Assembly: GCA_023404095.1 (NCBI GenBank)
Contig: JAEYDD010000074.1
Coordinates: forward strand, 155,312-219,311
Direction: 5' to 3'
Source of the DNA: Pseudomonadota bacterium
GTDB lineage: Bacteria > Pseudomonadota > Alphaproteobacteria > Rhizobiales > Rhizobiaceae
DNA: 64,000 nt
Under the pieces are notes generated by a model. The model was not told the origin of the DNA. It made no database searches and saw only the letters and a program-made list of their open reading frames with translations. A program made the translations under genes and the position numbers. Positions 55,835 to 64,000 of this stretch are shown piece after piece. How positions within the stretch are numbered: position 1 is the stretch's first letter; every line of letters starts with the position of its first letter.

Positions 55835-55859
55835 GCCGGCCCCCCGCTGCGGGGCCGGC
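55835..55859 (+). terminator. Hairpin after the EF-hand gene
   Basis: GCCGGCCCC (55835-55843) / GGGGCCGGC (55851-55859) with a seven-base loop, ten bases after the stop; no clear T-run. It may serve both this gene and the convergent EamA gene. Confidence 0.5.
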
Positions 55860-55888
55860 TCAGCGTCATCACGCTTCGGCCGACGCCA

Positions 55889-56779
55889 TCAGGCCTCGGT
55901 GGTCGTCTGCAAGTTCTTCTGGCCGAGCCGTTCGGCGGCAACGATGATCAGCCCGGCAGAGATGATCATCGCCGCCCCGACGAACACGTTGAGTCCTGGC
56001 ACCTCGTTCCAGATCAGGAAGCCGAGCACAAACCCCCAGATCAGCGACGTATATTCAAAGGGCGCCAGCAGCGACACCTCGGCCCGGCGCATGCCCTCGA
56101 AAAGCGCGTACTGGGCAACACCGGCAAATACGCCCGTGCCAACGATAAGGGCGAAGCTCGCAATGTCCAGCGACTGCCAGACGAACGGGGCGACCACGCC
56201 GGTGAACAGCATCAGGAAGCCGCTGGAAATGATCATCTGCACCAGAGTCGTCTCCTCGAGAGCGGTTTTTCGCAGCAGGATTGTGGCAATCCCCCAGAAA
56301 ACCGCCGCCTGCAGCGCGAGGTAGACCGGCAGCGAAATGCCGACTCCATTGGCAAAAATATTGCAGGCAATCAGCACGCCGACGAAACCGGTGACCACCG
56401 CCACCCAGCGACTCGGTGGCACCACCTCCCGCAGGAACGGCACCGCCAGCAAGGTCGTGACGATCGGGGACGCGTAATAGAGCGTGGTCAGTTCCGCCAG
56501 GCCCAGATCGCGCGCCGCAGTGTAGTAGGACAGCCAGGCGGCGAGCAGCAGCAGGTTGCGGACAAGCATCGGCTTGAGGATCGGCGAGGTCGAGGCGCGG
56601 CGCAGGCCGGATCCCCTTCCGATCGCGGCACAGATTGCAAAGATCGTCACGCTGCGAACGAACAGCACCTGCCAGACCGGCAGCGCGGCTACCAGCCATT
56701 TGACAGACGCGTCCTGCAGCGAAAACAGAAAGAAGGAAAAGCTGGCCAAAAGAATGCCGGAAAGCGTACGGGTATTCAC
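55889..56779 (-). CDS. EamA/DMT family transporter
   Basis: 296 aa, ten helices in two EamA repeats. ILLASFSFFLFSLQDASVKWLV is the typical first helix, and LLAPFEYTSLIWGFVLGFLIWNEVPGLNVFVGA the second-repeat hallmark. These export metabolites such as amino acids or import nucleotide sugars; the substrate is unknown. A second EamA protein with the same LxxQDxxxK start is at 57690. Confidence 0.9.
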   Translation of the reverse strand: MNTRTLSGILLASFSFFLFSLQDASVKWLVAALPVWQVLFVRSVTIFAICAAIGRGSGLRRASTSPILKPMLVRNLLLLAAWLSYYTAARDLGLAELTTLYYASPIVTTLLAVPFLREVVPPSRWVAVVTGFVGVLIACNIFANGVGISLPVYLALQAAVFWGIATILLRKTALEETTLVQMIISSGFLMLFTGVVAPFVWQSLDIASFALIVGTGVFAGVAQYALFEGMRRAEVSLLAPFEYTSLIWGFVLGFLIWNEVPGLNVFVGAAMIISAGLIIVAAERLGQKNLQTTTEA

Positions 56780-57164
56780 AGGAAGGAACTCCGGGCGCAG
56801 CGGATGGTGGCGCCGTCATTCTGATACCCCTGCAGCGGGCATTTTGAAAGATGCACCGGTGTCGCTCGCGCCCACATTTTCGACCTTGTCCGCCAATGCT
56901 CCTGAAGCAATGTTCCTCAGGAAACAACGTCGCCGGTCGATTTCTGAAAAAATCTCTTCATAAAAATTAGAAGACGCGAATAAAGCCGGTGGCAGCCCCG
57001 TTGAAGGCAGGTGCGGATTGCTTTCGCAAACTTGGTTTTCGCCCCGAAAGCGAAACAAATGAACGTATGCCCCGTTAGGGCATCACCGATTGCAGGATTC
57101 ATGATCGAACAACAACATTGATCCGCAGGTGCGTTTCCGCGCCACCGGCGGCGGGAGAACGGAC
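56780..57164. other. Intergenic region between EamA 1 and the hypothetical membrane protein
   Basis: 385 bases; divergent promoters should be here. AT-rich near 56935-56985 (GAAAAAATC and AAAAATTAG). No supported gene, repeat or strong palindrome seen. Confidence 0.35.
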
Positions 57165-57599
57165 ATGACAAACCATTCGAGAAAGGACGCAAGGGCGGCG
57201 CTTGTCAGCGGGCTCTTGCTTGCCGTGATCGTCACGGTCAGCGGCGGCTTCACCATCCTGTCGGCACGGCCGGGTCTTCCGGGCGTGGCAGGCGAAAGGA
57301 TCGCGGCCGGCAAGGTGAGCCTGAAGGAGATCCGGCGCGAGGCCTATTGTACCTATGCCGTCAAGCGGCTGGCGCCGGGCGCGGTCAACATCCATCTGGA
57401 AGCAACACCGGACGACAATACGCGCATCATGCGCTTCGGCCCGGACGGAGCCAACATTGCACGCTGCGAGTTCCTGCCGTCAGAGCAGACAGGGGGTGTT
57501 CGCATGTCAAAAATGAGCGTCAACGACAAGAGGCTGCACCGCCAGGTGATCGATGCCATCAACATGCGGATCGACGTGCTGGAGTACCGGCGCGGCTGA
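57165..57599 (+). CDS. Hypothetical membrane-anchored protein
   Basis: 144 aa. One N-terminal membrane helix (AALVSGLLLAVIVTVSGGFTIL), then a periplasmic part with two cysteines (YCTYAVKRLAPGAVNIHLEAT, IARCEFLPSEQ). No known domain recognised. The ATG at 57165 has GGGAGAACGG upstream; an ATG 36 bases earlier has none. Confidence 0.72.
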   Translation: MTNHSRKDARAALVSGLLLAVIVTVSGGFTILSARPGLPGVAGERIAAGKVSLKEIRREAYCTYAVKRLAPGAVNIHLEATPDDNTRIMRFGPDGANIARCEFLPSEQTGGVRMSKMSVNDKRLHRQVIDAINMRIDVLEYRRG

Positions 57600-57689
57600 C
57601 GCGGCGCCGGCTGGATTTTCTCAGCCGCTCAGCGGTCCAAGGGCAGGAATGCAGATGCAATAGGGCCCGCTGCAGTATATGCCGGGCGC

Positions 57690-58580
57690 ATGGAATCAAA
57701 ACGCAACGGTTATCTCTTTACGCTGCTGGCAATAGGCATCTTCGCCATTCAGGACGGCATCTCGAAGCATCTCGGCGGGCTCTACCCGCCGGTCTTCATC
57801 ACCATGATCCGCTTCTGGGCCTTTGCCGTCTTCTGCATGCTGATGGCCATGCGGGGGAAAGGCGGACTGAAGGCCGCGATTGCGACGAAGCGGCCGGTCC
57901 TGCAGATATTGCGCGGGACCATGCTGGCCTTGCAGATCGTGGTGGTCATCACATCATTCAGCCTGGTGGGCCTTGCCCACTCCCAGGCGATTTTCGCGGC
58001 CACGCCGATTTTCGTGGCGCTGCTCTCCGTGCCGCTGCTCGGCGAGAAGGTGGGCTGGCGCCGCTGGACTGCAATCCTGATCGGGCTTTGCGGCGTGATC
58101 GTCATCCTCGAGCCCGGAGCGCACGGAATCGATCCGGCACTGCTGGTCCCGCTTTTCGCCAGCGCGATGTTCTCCCTCTACGTGATCGCCACGCGGTTCG
58201 TCAGCCGGGATGATGCGGCATCGACGAGCTTCTTCTATACGGGTGTCGCCGGCGCGGTTGTCTTGTCGTTCATCGGCCCCTTCTACTGGGCAGCGCTTAC
58301 GCCGGTCGACTGGTGCTGGATGGCGGCCCTCTGCGTCACCGGCACCTCAAGCCATTACTTCCTCATCCGCGCCTATGATCTCCTGGATGCCGCCGCGGTG
58401 CAGCCGTTGACCTATCTCCAGCTTGTGCTGGCCGCCGTGATCGGCGTTACTGTCTTCGGCGAGCGCCTTACCTCCCACATGATCATAGGTTCGATGATCG
58501 TCGTTGGCGCCGGCATCTTTACCATCTGGCGTGAGAGCGTCGTCGCCCGCCGCCGAACCCCGGACAGCGAACCGCGATGA
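57690..58580 (+). CDS. EamA/DMT family transporter (second)
   Basis: 296 aa, ten helices. LFTLLAIGIFAIQDGISKHLGGLYPPVFI matches the EamA N-terminal repeat, and AAVQPLTYLQLVLAAVIGVTVFGERL the C-terminal repeat. Length and start resemble the transporter at 55889, but the two are clearly diverged. Substrate unknown. It is 90 bases after the hypothetical membrane gene. Confidence 0.9.
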   Translation: MESKRNGYLFTLLAIGIFAIQDGISKHLGGLYPPVFITMIRFWAFAVFCMLMAMRGKGGLKAAIATKRPVLQILRGTMLALQIVVVITSFSLVGLAHSQAIFAATPIFVALLSVPLLGEKVGWRRWTAILIGLCGVIVILEPGAHGIDPALLVPLFASAMFSLYVIATRFVSRDDAASTSFFYTGVAGAVVLSFIGPFYWAALTPVDWCWMAALCVTGTSSHYFLIRAYDLLDAAAVQPLTYLQLVLAAVIGVTVFGERLTSHMIIGSMIVVGAGIFTIWRESVVARRRTPDSEPR

Positions 58581-58679
58581 GAGGATTATATTCCTTTTTC
58601 CTTTACTAGCGCCCGACGCTTCGCTATGCTCGCGCCAACCGGAAAGATATGGTCCGGGTTCTGATCAGGACGAGAAACG

Positions 58680-59345
58680 ATGTTTTCCCACGAGAGGATC
58701 TGGGCGGCGATTGACGCCCTTGCGGAGCGCCACAGGCTTTCGCCCTCCGGGCTCGCGCGGCGGGCCGGCCTGGATCCGACCTCGTTCAACAAGTCCAAAC
58801 GGCTCGGCGCCGACGGGCGGCTGCGCTGGCCTTCGACGGAATCGATCGCCAAGGTGCTGGACGCGACCGGCACCACGATCGACGAGTTCATCGGGCTGCA
58901 GAGCGCGGCGAACGGCCATGCCGGCTTGCCGGCGGGCGCCTTCCCGCCGCAGGCAGGCTCTATCCCCCTTCTGGGGTTCGCGCAGGCAGGTGCCGGCGGC
59001 TTCTTCGACGATGGCGGATTTCCGGCCGGCCAGGGATGGGACGTGGTCGAATTCCCCACCTCGCCTGAACGCAAGCAGGGGGTCTACGCACTGGAAGTCC
59101 AGGGCGAGAGCATGATGCCGCTCTATCGAGACGGCGACGTTCTCATCGTCGAGCCTGGCGCGCAGGTGCGCCGCGGCGACCGCGTCGTCGTCCGGACGCG
59201 CGAGGGCGAGGTCATGGCCAAGGTGCTGCACCGGCAGACGCCACGCTCCATCGAGCTCCTGTCGCTCAATCCGGAACACCCCAATCGCTCGTTCGACATC
59301 CAGGACGTCGACTGGATCGCCCGGATCATCTGGGCAAGCCAATGA
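58680..59345 (+). CDS. Helix-turn-helix regulator with S24 (LexA/CI-like) domain
   Basis: 221 aa. The N-terminal HTH (LSPSGLARRAGLDPTSFNKSKRLG) resembles lambda-type repressors. The C-terminal S24 domain has the serine in VQGESMMPLYRDGD and the lysine in GEVMAKVLHRQ, the dyad used for self-cleavage in LexA/CI. A possible cleavage dipeptide Ala-Gly occurs in the linker (FAQAGAGGF). Such stand-alone repressors are conserved in Rhizobiales and are not evidence of prophage here, as no phage genes flank it. Confidence 0.88.
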   Translation: MFSHERIWAAIDALAERHRLSPSGLARRAGLDPTSFNKSKRLGADGRLRWPSTESIAKVLDATGTTIDEFIGLQSAANGHAGLPAGAFPPQAGSIPLLGFAQAGAGGFFDDGGFPAGQGWDVVEFPTSPERKQGVYALEVQGESMMPLYRDGDVLIVEPGAQVRRGDRVVVRTREGEVMAKVLHRQTPRSIELLSLNPEHPNRSFDIQDVDWIARIIWASQ

Positions 59346-59361
59346 TGCGGGGCCTCTTGCC

Positions 59362-60189
59362 GTGATCTCGTTTGCAACCGCCTCCCCTCGCCGCGCCGCG
59401 CTTGGCGGCATCGCCTGCGTCGCGTTCACCGTGCTGATCGTCGTGCTGGGCGCGGGCCAGATTCGCGACCGAGAGGCATCGGGCGGCGGCAATTTCGATC
59501 TCGAAGTGCCCGATGCCAGCATGTTCCCGTCGGAAGGCGCGCAGGACGATATTCCCATGACCACGCCGGGGTCCGAGGGCAATGAGCCTGATGTCGGCAG
59601 CGATGCCATGCCGTCCACGCTGCCAGCGCCGCAGACGGGTGGCGGCGCGGGTCCGACGACCGGCACGCAGAATGCCGCCCAACCGGCGACAGCCGCACCG
59701 GCGCCCGCCTTCAACGCTGCGGAAATTCCCGTCGTAACCGAACCTGTCGCCCTGACACGACCGATCGTGCTTGCGGCGGGCCGCTTCAGCGTCGGCGGCA
59801 AGGTGCTGGAACTCGACGGCATCGTCCCGGTCGCAGTGACCCGGCAGTGCACCGACAGCACCGGCGAGGGCTGGCCTTGCGGACGGATGGCTCGTACGGC
59901 CTTTGCCAACCTGATCCGCGGCCGCACGATCGATTGCGACCTGCCCTCGGCGCAGTGGGCGGGGACGGCCACGGCACGCTGCGTGCTGGCCGGAAAGGAC
60001 CTGTCGCAATGGCTCGTCGAAAACGGCTGGGCCGAGGTCGAACCCGGCTCGGCGCTTCAATCGGCCGCAGACGCCGCGCGCACTGCCGGTCTCGGCCTCT
60101 ACAGCCCCGATCCGCGCCGGACCAGAGTGCGCTCGCAGGACGCGGCCGGCGAGACATCAGCCGATCCGAGCGAACAGCAGCAACCTTGA
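59362..60189 (+). CDS. SNase-like (thermonuclease fold) protein with membrane anchor
   Basis: 275 aa, GTG start. N-terminal helix (AALGGIACVAFTVLIVVLGAGQI), a low-complexity acidic/Pro/Ala linker to about residue 130, then a thermonuclease-like domain: GKVLELDGIVPVAVTRQC, WPCGRMARTAFANLIRGRTIDC, CVLAGKDLSQWLVENGWAEVEPG. The catalytic Arg/Glu/Arg set of staphylococcal nuclease is not evident and four cysteines suggest disulfides, so it may be a non-enzymatic periplasmic fold. It follows the S24 regulator by 16 bases. Confidence 0.8.
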   Translation: MISFATASPRRAALGGIACVAFTVLIVVLGAGQIRDREASGGGNFDLEVPDASMFPSEGAQDDIPMTTPGSEGNEPDVGSDAMPSTLPAPQTGGGAGPTTGTQNAAQPATAAPAPAFNAAEIPVVTEPVALTRPIVLAAGRFSVGGKVLELDGIVPVAVTRQCTDSTGEGWPCGRMARTAFANLIRGRTIDCDLPSAQWAGTATARCVLAGKDLSQWLVENGWAEVEPGSALQSAADAARTAGLGLYSPDPRRTRVRSQDAAGETSADPSEQQQP

Positions 60190-60202
60190 AAGTAACCTTC
60201 CG

Positions 60203-60616
60203 ATGACCCACGACAACGCACCGCAGGAAGCCCTGATCCAGGTGATGGTATTGATGTCCGCCGTTGACAACGCGATGACCGATTCGGAGCTTGCACGCAT
60301 CGGCCGCCTCGTGCGCAGCTTGCCAATCTTTGAAGATTTTTCCGAGGATCTGATCCTGCACATCGCCCAGGAATGCGCCGCGCTGGTTTCCGCGCCGGAG
60401 GGTCTCGACGTCGCACTGGAGGTCATTCGCGAGCGCCTACCCAGGCGCCTGGCGGATACCGCCTATGCACTGGCCGTGGAAATCGCGGCCGCCGACCACC
60501 GCATCCGGAACGAGGAAATCCGCCTGCTCGAGCTCCTGCGCGACCGGCTCGACCTCGACAAGCTTACCTGCGCGGCAATCGAACGCGCAGCGATCGCCCG
60601 CTTCCGGAAAGCCTGA
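60203..60616 (+). CDS. TerB family tellurite resistance-like protein
   Basis: 137 aa, all helical. VMVLMSAVDNAMTDSELARIGRLVRSLPIF and AVEIAAADHRIRNEEIRLLELLRDRL show the TerB-like repeats with acidic residues thought to bind metal. The role is unproven. It starts 13 bases after the SNase-like gene, so S24, SNase-like and TerB form a compact unit. Confidence 0.88.
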   Translation: MTHDNAPQEALIQVMVLMSAVDNAMTDSELARIGRLVRSLPIFEDFSEDLILHIAQECAALVSAPEGLDVALEVIRERLPRRLADTAYALAVEIAAADHRIRNEEIRLLELLRDRLDLDKLTCAAIERAAIARFRKA

Positions 60617-60731
60617 TACCGGCGGCTGCCAAGTGAAGATCGCCGGAAAACAAGCCGGCTTGGCAGGAGATTTGCCGAACAGTCTGCTGCGGCCAACTCA
60701 AACCCCATCGAGCGAGGAGCCCGTCCTCCCA

Positions 60732-61598
60732 TCAATAGATATCGACGGGGAAGTAGCGCAGATAGATTTCAGCCAGTCGTCCGCTTCGCGACAGCGACAG
60801 CAACGCGTGGTCGAGTGCCCCGCTGATGGCGGGCTCGTCCCTGCGCGTCATGATCGTCAGGCCTTCGCCGAGAAAAGTTTCCGACAGATAGGCGCCGGGA
60901 AGCAACCGGCAGCACCTATCCGCCAGCGGACCGGTGCTCCAGAACGCCAGTTGCAGCCCGTCGCCGAAAGCGGCGTCGACCTTCTTGTCCTTCACCGCGT
61001 TCAGCAACTCCGCCTGGGTTTCGAACGGAACGGGGCGGTGGGTTGGGAAGTAGGATGACAGCATCGCCTCATGCACGCTTCCGCGCACAACACCCACCGG
61101 CCGGCCGGCCAGAACCGCAACGTTTGCGGGTCCAGCGTCGGAGCGGACGATGAAGCGCGCCGGCAGCCGCATATAGGGCCGCGAGAAGATGAAATCGCGG
61201 CGCAAGCCGGTGGTGACAGCAACCCCTGCGATGACCGCCTCCCCGGCATCCTTCTCCAGATTCTCGCGCAACTCGGCAAAGGGGACCGCCTGGATCTGGC
61301 ACTTTGCCGTGAGATCGAGTTCGCGGCAAATCTCGCGCACCAGGTCCACGTGGAAGCCGGTCAGCTTGCCGGCCTGGTCGATGAAGTTGAATGGTGGGAA
61401 GTCGACGCTGGTCAGAAAGCGCAGCCGCGCGACACCGGCGAGGTCCGGCTTTGCGATCCGCTCCCGGCTGTCGAAGCTTGCCGGGAGGCCGGCAGGGGCG
61501 TCGGTATCGGCCGCCCCGGCAGGCGCAATTGCCAGCCAGGACACGCAAAGCGCGATGACGGCACAAATTTTCCTTGAAGAAATTCCGGCTTGCCGCAT
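60732..61598 (-). CDS. Periplasmic substrate-binding protein (family 3)
   Basis: 288 aa with a signal peptide (SSRKICAVIALCVSWLAIAPAGAA). Family 3 features are FLTSVDFPPFNFIDQAGKLTGFHVDLVREIC, GVAVTTGLRRDFIFSRPYMRLPARF and GVVRGSVHEAM. No transporter genes adjoin it, so it may serve as an orphan binding protein or sensor. It is divergent from the glycosyltransferase at 61657 with 58 bases between them. No strong ribosome binding site precedes the ATG at 61598. Confidence 0.82.
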   Translation of the reverse strand: MRQAGISSRKICAVIALCVSWLAIAPAGAADTDAPAGLPASFDSRERIAKPDLAGVARLRFLTSVDFPPFNFIDQAGKLTGFHVDLVREICRELDLTAKCQIQAVPFAELRENLEKDAGEAVIAGVAVTTGLRRDFIFSRPYMRLPARFIVRSDAGPANVAVLAGRPVGVVRGSVHEAMLSSYFPTHRPVPFETQAELLNAVKDKKVDAAFGDGLQLAFWSTGPLADRCCRLLPGAYLSETFLGEGLTIMTRRDEPAISGALDHALLSLSRSGRLAEIYLRYFPVDIY

Positions 61599-61656
61599 TA
61601 ATATCAACTTGGGGTTTAGAGGGGACGCTGCTTCATGACGATGCGGCGCAAGCCAC

Positions 61657-63661
61657 ATGCGACTGGCAGACTATCCCGATCAAGCATCCTTTTCCACCGC
61701 AATCCCGGTTGCGGCCGATGTTGCCGCCATGCCGGCGCCGGCGCCCTTCATCCGGCCTGAGCTCCTCGACGAGGCGAAAGTCCTCCGCAGGCTCGGCTTC
61801 GGCAAGCCGCTGATCTCCGAAATGCTGCTCAGGGCCACCCGCAACCACACCTCGCTCGAGGCCGAGCTTCTCGCCTCTGGATCGGCCTGTTCGGCCACCT
61901 ATCACGAGGCGCTCGCCGAAATGCTCGGACTGTCCTTCATGCCGGAAATCGACCCCGGGCGGGTCATCGACATGGACGGCATCGACAGCCAGTTGCTGCA
62001 GCCGCAGATGGTGCGCGTGACCTCGCAGGCCCGGCCGCCTGTCGTGGCGATCGTGCCGGCCGCAGCCCGTATTGGCCGCCTGCAGGACATGCTTTCCCGA
62101 CGGCCGGAGATGGGTGACATGATGGCCGCGACCACGCCCGAAGCGGTCCGCAGGGCCGTCTGGAGCGCCGGAAGCAGGCGCCGGCTGCGCGACACCGTCA
62201 ATCGTCTGTTCGACACCGCGCCCGAATTCAGCGCCCGGCTGACCTTCTGGGGACGGCAGGGATTTTATGCGGGGGCTGGCGTCTGCCTGACGCTGGTCAC
62301 GCTCATCTTCGCCCCCTTCGTCGCAGTCCTGGCGCTGCATCTTGTGCTGACGGCGATTTTCTTTGCCGCCTTTTCCATCCGCTTGACAGCGCTCTTCGGC
62401 GCCGAGGCGCGCAAGGCGCCGCCCGCCCTTCCCGCTCCCACGGTGCCCTGTCCCGTCTATTCGGTCTTCGTCGCCCTTTACCGGGAGGCCGCAGTCGCGC
62501 CACAGCTCGTTGCGATGCTCGACAAGCTCGATTGGCCGCACTCCCGCCTCGACATCAAGCTGATCTGCGAGGCCGATGACGCCGAGACGCTCAGCGCCCT
62601 GCGCGGTCTCCATCTCGGGGCGCACTACGAGATCGTCGAGGTGCCGCCGGGGCTGCCGCGAACGAAACCCAAGGCGCTTTCCTACGCGCTTGAGGCCGCC
62701 CGCGGCGAATATCTCGTCATATACGACGCCGAGGACCGGCCGCATCCGCGGCAGCTGAAGGAAGCGTGGGCGCGGTTCCACTCAGCCCCTGCCGATCTCG
62801 CCTGCCTGCAGGCGCCGCTCGTCATTTCCAACGGGCGGCGGGATCAGCGCGATTTTCTCACTGGAATATGCCGGCCTCTTCCGACGAATACTGCCATTGC
62901 TGGCCGTCAACCGCCTGCCGATGCCCCTCGGCGGCACCTCGAACCATTTCCGCACCGACGTGCTGCGCCGCTGCGGCGGCTGGGATCCGCACAACGTAAC
63001 CGAAGATGCAGACCTGGGGATGCGCCTCTTCCGGCAAGGTTATGCGTGTGGCACGATGAACCTGCCGACACTGGAGGACGCGCCGGAAGACGCCCGCACA
63101 TGGCTCGGCCAGCGCACCCGCTGGTTCAAGGGATGGCTGCAGACGTGGCTGGTGCACATGCGCCAGCCGACGCGGCTCGCGCGCGAGATCGGCATTCTGC
63201 CGTTCCTGGTCTTCCAGGTGCTGATCGGCGGGATGCTGCTTTCCTCGCTCGCCCACCCGCTGCTCATCGCCTATGTCGCCCACGTAGCCTGGAAGATGGC
63301 CGGCGCCGGCCCGTTCGCAACAAGCACCGTCGAGCTCTGCCTGTTCACGATCGACGTCGTCAACATCTTCGGCAGCTACGCCGTCTTCATCGCACTGGGG
63401 CAGGCTCCGATGAAAGCGGCCGAGCGAAAGGCGGTCGGCCGACGCTGGCCATTGGTCGCCGGCTACTGGATGATGATGTCGCTCGCCGCCTGGAGGGCCG
63501 TTGCGGAGCTGCACAACAAGCCGTTTTTCTGGAACAAGACGGAGCACCGGCCGGCAACCCACGATGGAACCACCTCCGGCGCCGGCAGAGAAACGCAAGC
63601 AAGCCATCGGCCGGCCGGCAACGCCGGCACCAGCCCCCGCGAGGGAGCCCCATACGGGTGA
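61657..63661 (+). pseudogene. Family 2 glycosyltransferase, apparent one-base frameshift
   Basis: Membrane glycosyltransferase of the cellulose/hyaluronan-synthase type. In the first frame an N-terminal GspE_N-like domain, two helices (about 207-250) and the start of the GT2 domain are seen (YSVFVALYREAAVAPQL, VIYDAEDRPHP with the DxD-type acid). Near 62840 the homology moves to the +1 frame, where FSLEYAGLFRRILPLL, LGGTSNHFRTDVLRR, VTEDADLGMRLF, the processive QRTRWFKGW motif and four C-terminal helices follow, ending at 63661. Removing one G from the GGG at 62840-62842 would restore one reading frame of about 667 residues. Sequencing error or real loss of function cannot be told apart here. 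Confidence 0.87.
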
Positions 63662-63781
63662 TTGAGGAACGCAGGGCAGATCAGCTCTGCCCCAAGCTCA
63701 GGCAGTATCGACCCAGACGGCCGCCCGCGACCGTCCGTTCCGCCAACGGGCAGTATCTGCCAAACTATTAAGGAACGAGGC

Positions 63782-63828
63782 TGGAGCGGGTAGCGGGAAT
63801 CGAACCCGCGCGTTCAGCTTGGGAAGCT
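63782..63828 (-). other. 3' half of a tRNA-Gly(CCC) gene (probable attachment-site copy)
   Basis: The minus strand reads AGCTTCCCAAGCT (anticodon loop TTCCCAA, anticodon CCC), a complete T arm (GCGGGTTCGATTCCCGC), the 3' acceptor strand ACCCGC, discriminator and CCA (63782-63784). The D arm and 5' acceptor strand are missing: bases beyond 63828 do not fit a tRNA. Tyrosine recombinases commonly duplicate just this anticodon-to-3' part of a tRNA gene on integration. An intact tRNA-Gly(CCC) is not in the window. Confidence 0.78.
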
Positions 63829-63874
63829 AGCGACCCTGCAGTTCCGTCAATGACTTGTCTGAATTGGCTCAAAC

Positions 63875-64000
63875 TGACCTTTCCCCGCTGACCTAATCCA
63901 TTTTGAAGTAAGCTCTGGCCCATTGAGAGGACCAGGGAATGAAGCGCAACCGTTTCACAGACGAACAGATCGTCGGCATTCTGAAGGAGCATGAGGCGGG
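63875..64000 (+). mobile_element. IS3-family insertion sequence, left end (truncated by window)
   Basis: TGACCT-N3-CCCC at 63875 resembles the terminal repeat of IS3-family members of the IS407-like kind (TGACCTG..CCCC), about 64 bases before the first transposase frame. The right end and second transposase frame lie outside the window, so the exact border and target duplication cannot be checked. Confidence 0.65.
63939..64000 (+). CDS. IS3-family transposase OrfA (N-terminal fragment)
   Basis: 20 codons from an ATG with GAGAGGACCAGG before it. RFTDEQIVGILKEHEA is the well-known start of IS3 OrfA helix-turn-helix proteins (Transposase_8). Runs off the right edge. Confidence 0.85.
   Translation, partial: MKRNRFTDEQIVGILKEHEA

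Noticed and set aside
58680..59345. Prophage marker (CI-like repressor)
   Set aside because: No integrase, structural or replication genes nearby; such solo S24 repressors occur widely in Rhizobiales chromosomes.
62840..62890. Programmed ribosomal frameshift in the glycosyltransferase
   Set aside because: No slippery heptamer with downstream structure is evident and this family is not known to use one; a base insertion is simpler.
63782..63880. A complete tRNA gene at the right edge
   Set aside because: Only the anticodon-to-CCA part is present; no D arm or 5' acceptor strand can be folded with it.

Overview
The window looks like chromosomal DNA of an alphaproteobacterium of the order Hyphomicrobiales, most likely family Rhizobiaceae (Ensifer/Shinella/Rhizobium-like). 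The grounds are high GC, a PodJ-type polar organiser, a podJ-fadE-fadA-fadB neighbourhood like that known from sinorhizobia, short palindromic intergenic repeats of the rhizobial RIME kind, and many small Rhizobiales-type secreted proteins. The family call is inference; no rRNA or species marker is present.

Layout. 1-4658 (minus strand): cyoABCD quinol oxidase operon and the start of a SURF1-like assembly factor. 4964-6289: MFS transporter, then a terminator and a separate structured transcript candidate with its own terminator (6505-6587). 6671-7372: DUF1003 protein. 7515-16444: a divergent arginine/guanidino-compound locus. Leftward it carries a dimethylarginine-hydrolase-like enzyme, a TetR regulator, an AruH-like aminotransferase and an AruI-like 2-ketoarginine decarboxylase, all translationally coupled or nearly so. 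Rightward it carries a four-gene polar amino-acid ABC importer and an M20 amidohydrolase. 16598-18022: two tiny secreted Cys-pair proteins and a chorismate mutase. 18050-20858 (minus): galE, an aminotransferase, mscL. 21061-25369: a CrbS-like hybrid kinase (SLC5 transporter + PAS + kinase + receiver) convergent with its probable LuxR-type response regulator. 25443-32373: mixed housekeeping (DUF952, pyrD, MATE, CAP-domain lipoprotein, methyltransferase, YitT, AhpD-like/Rrf2 pair). 32534-35855: Lhr-like repair helicase plus PdeM. 35869-38773: DHFR-like/HxlR divergent pair, then a TauE/TIGR02186 pair. 39168-42983: podJ. 43499-49087: fatty-acid beta-oxidation cluster with repeat elements between its genes. 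49269-61598: small secreted proteins, Tim44-like protein, an HxlR/acyl-CoA-dehydrogenase divergent pair, two EamA transporters, an S24-SNase-TerB trio and a periplasmic binding protein. 61657-63661: a family 2 glycosyltransferase broken by an apparent one-base frameshift. 63782-64000: the 3' half of a tRNA-Gly(CCC) gene, then the start of an IS3-family element.

The parts that most repay attention are the arginine/guanidino locus, whose combination of importer, amidohydrolase, guanidine-modifying hydrolase and transaminase/decarboxylase implies an undefined arginine-derived substrate; the tRNA fragment, which probably marks the edge of an integrated island extending to the right; the small RNA candidate after the MFS gene; and several palindromes that fit operators for the adjacent TetR, Rrf2 and HxlR regulators.
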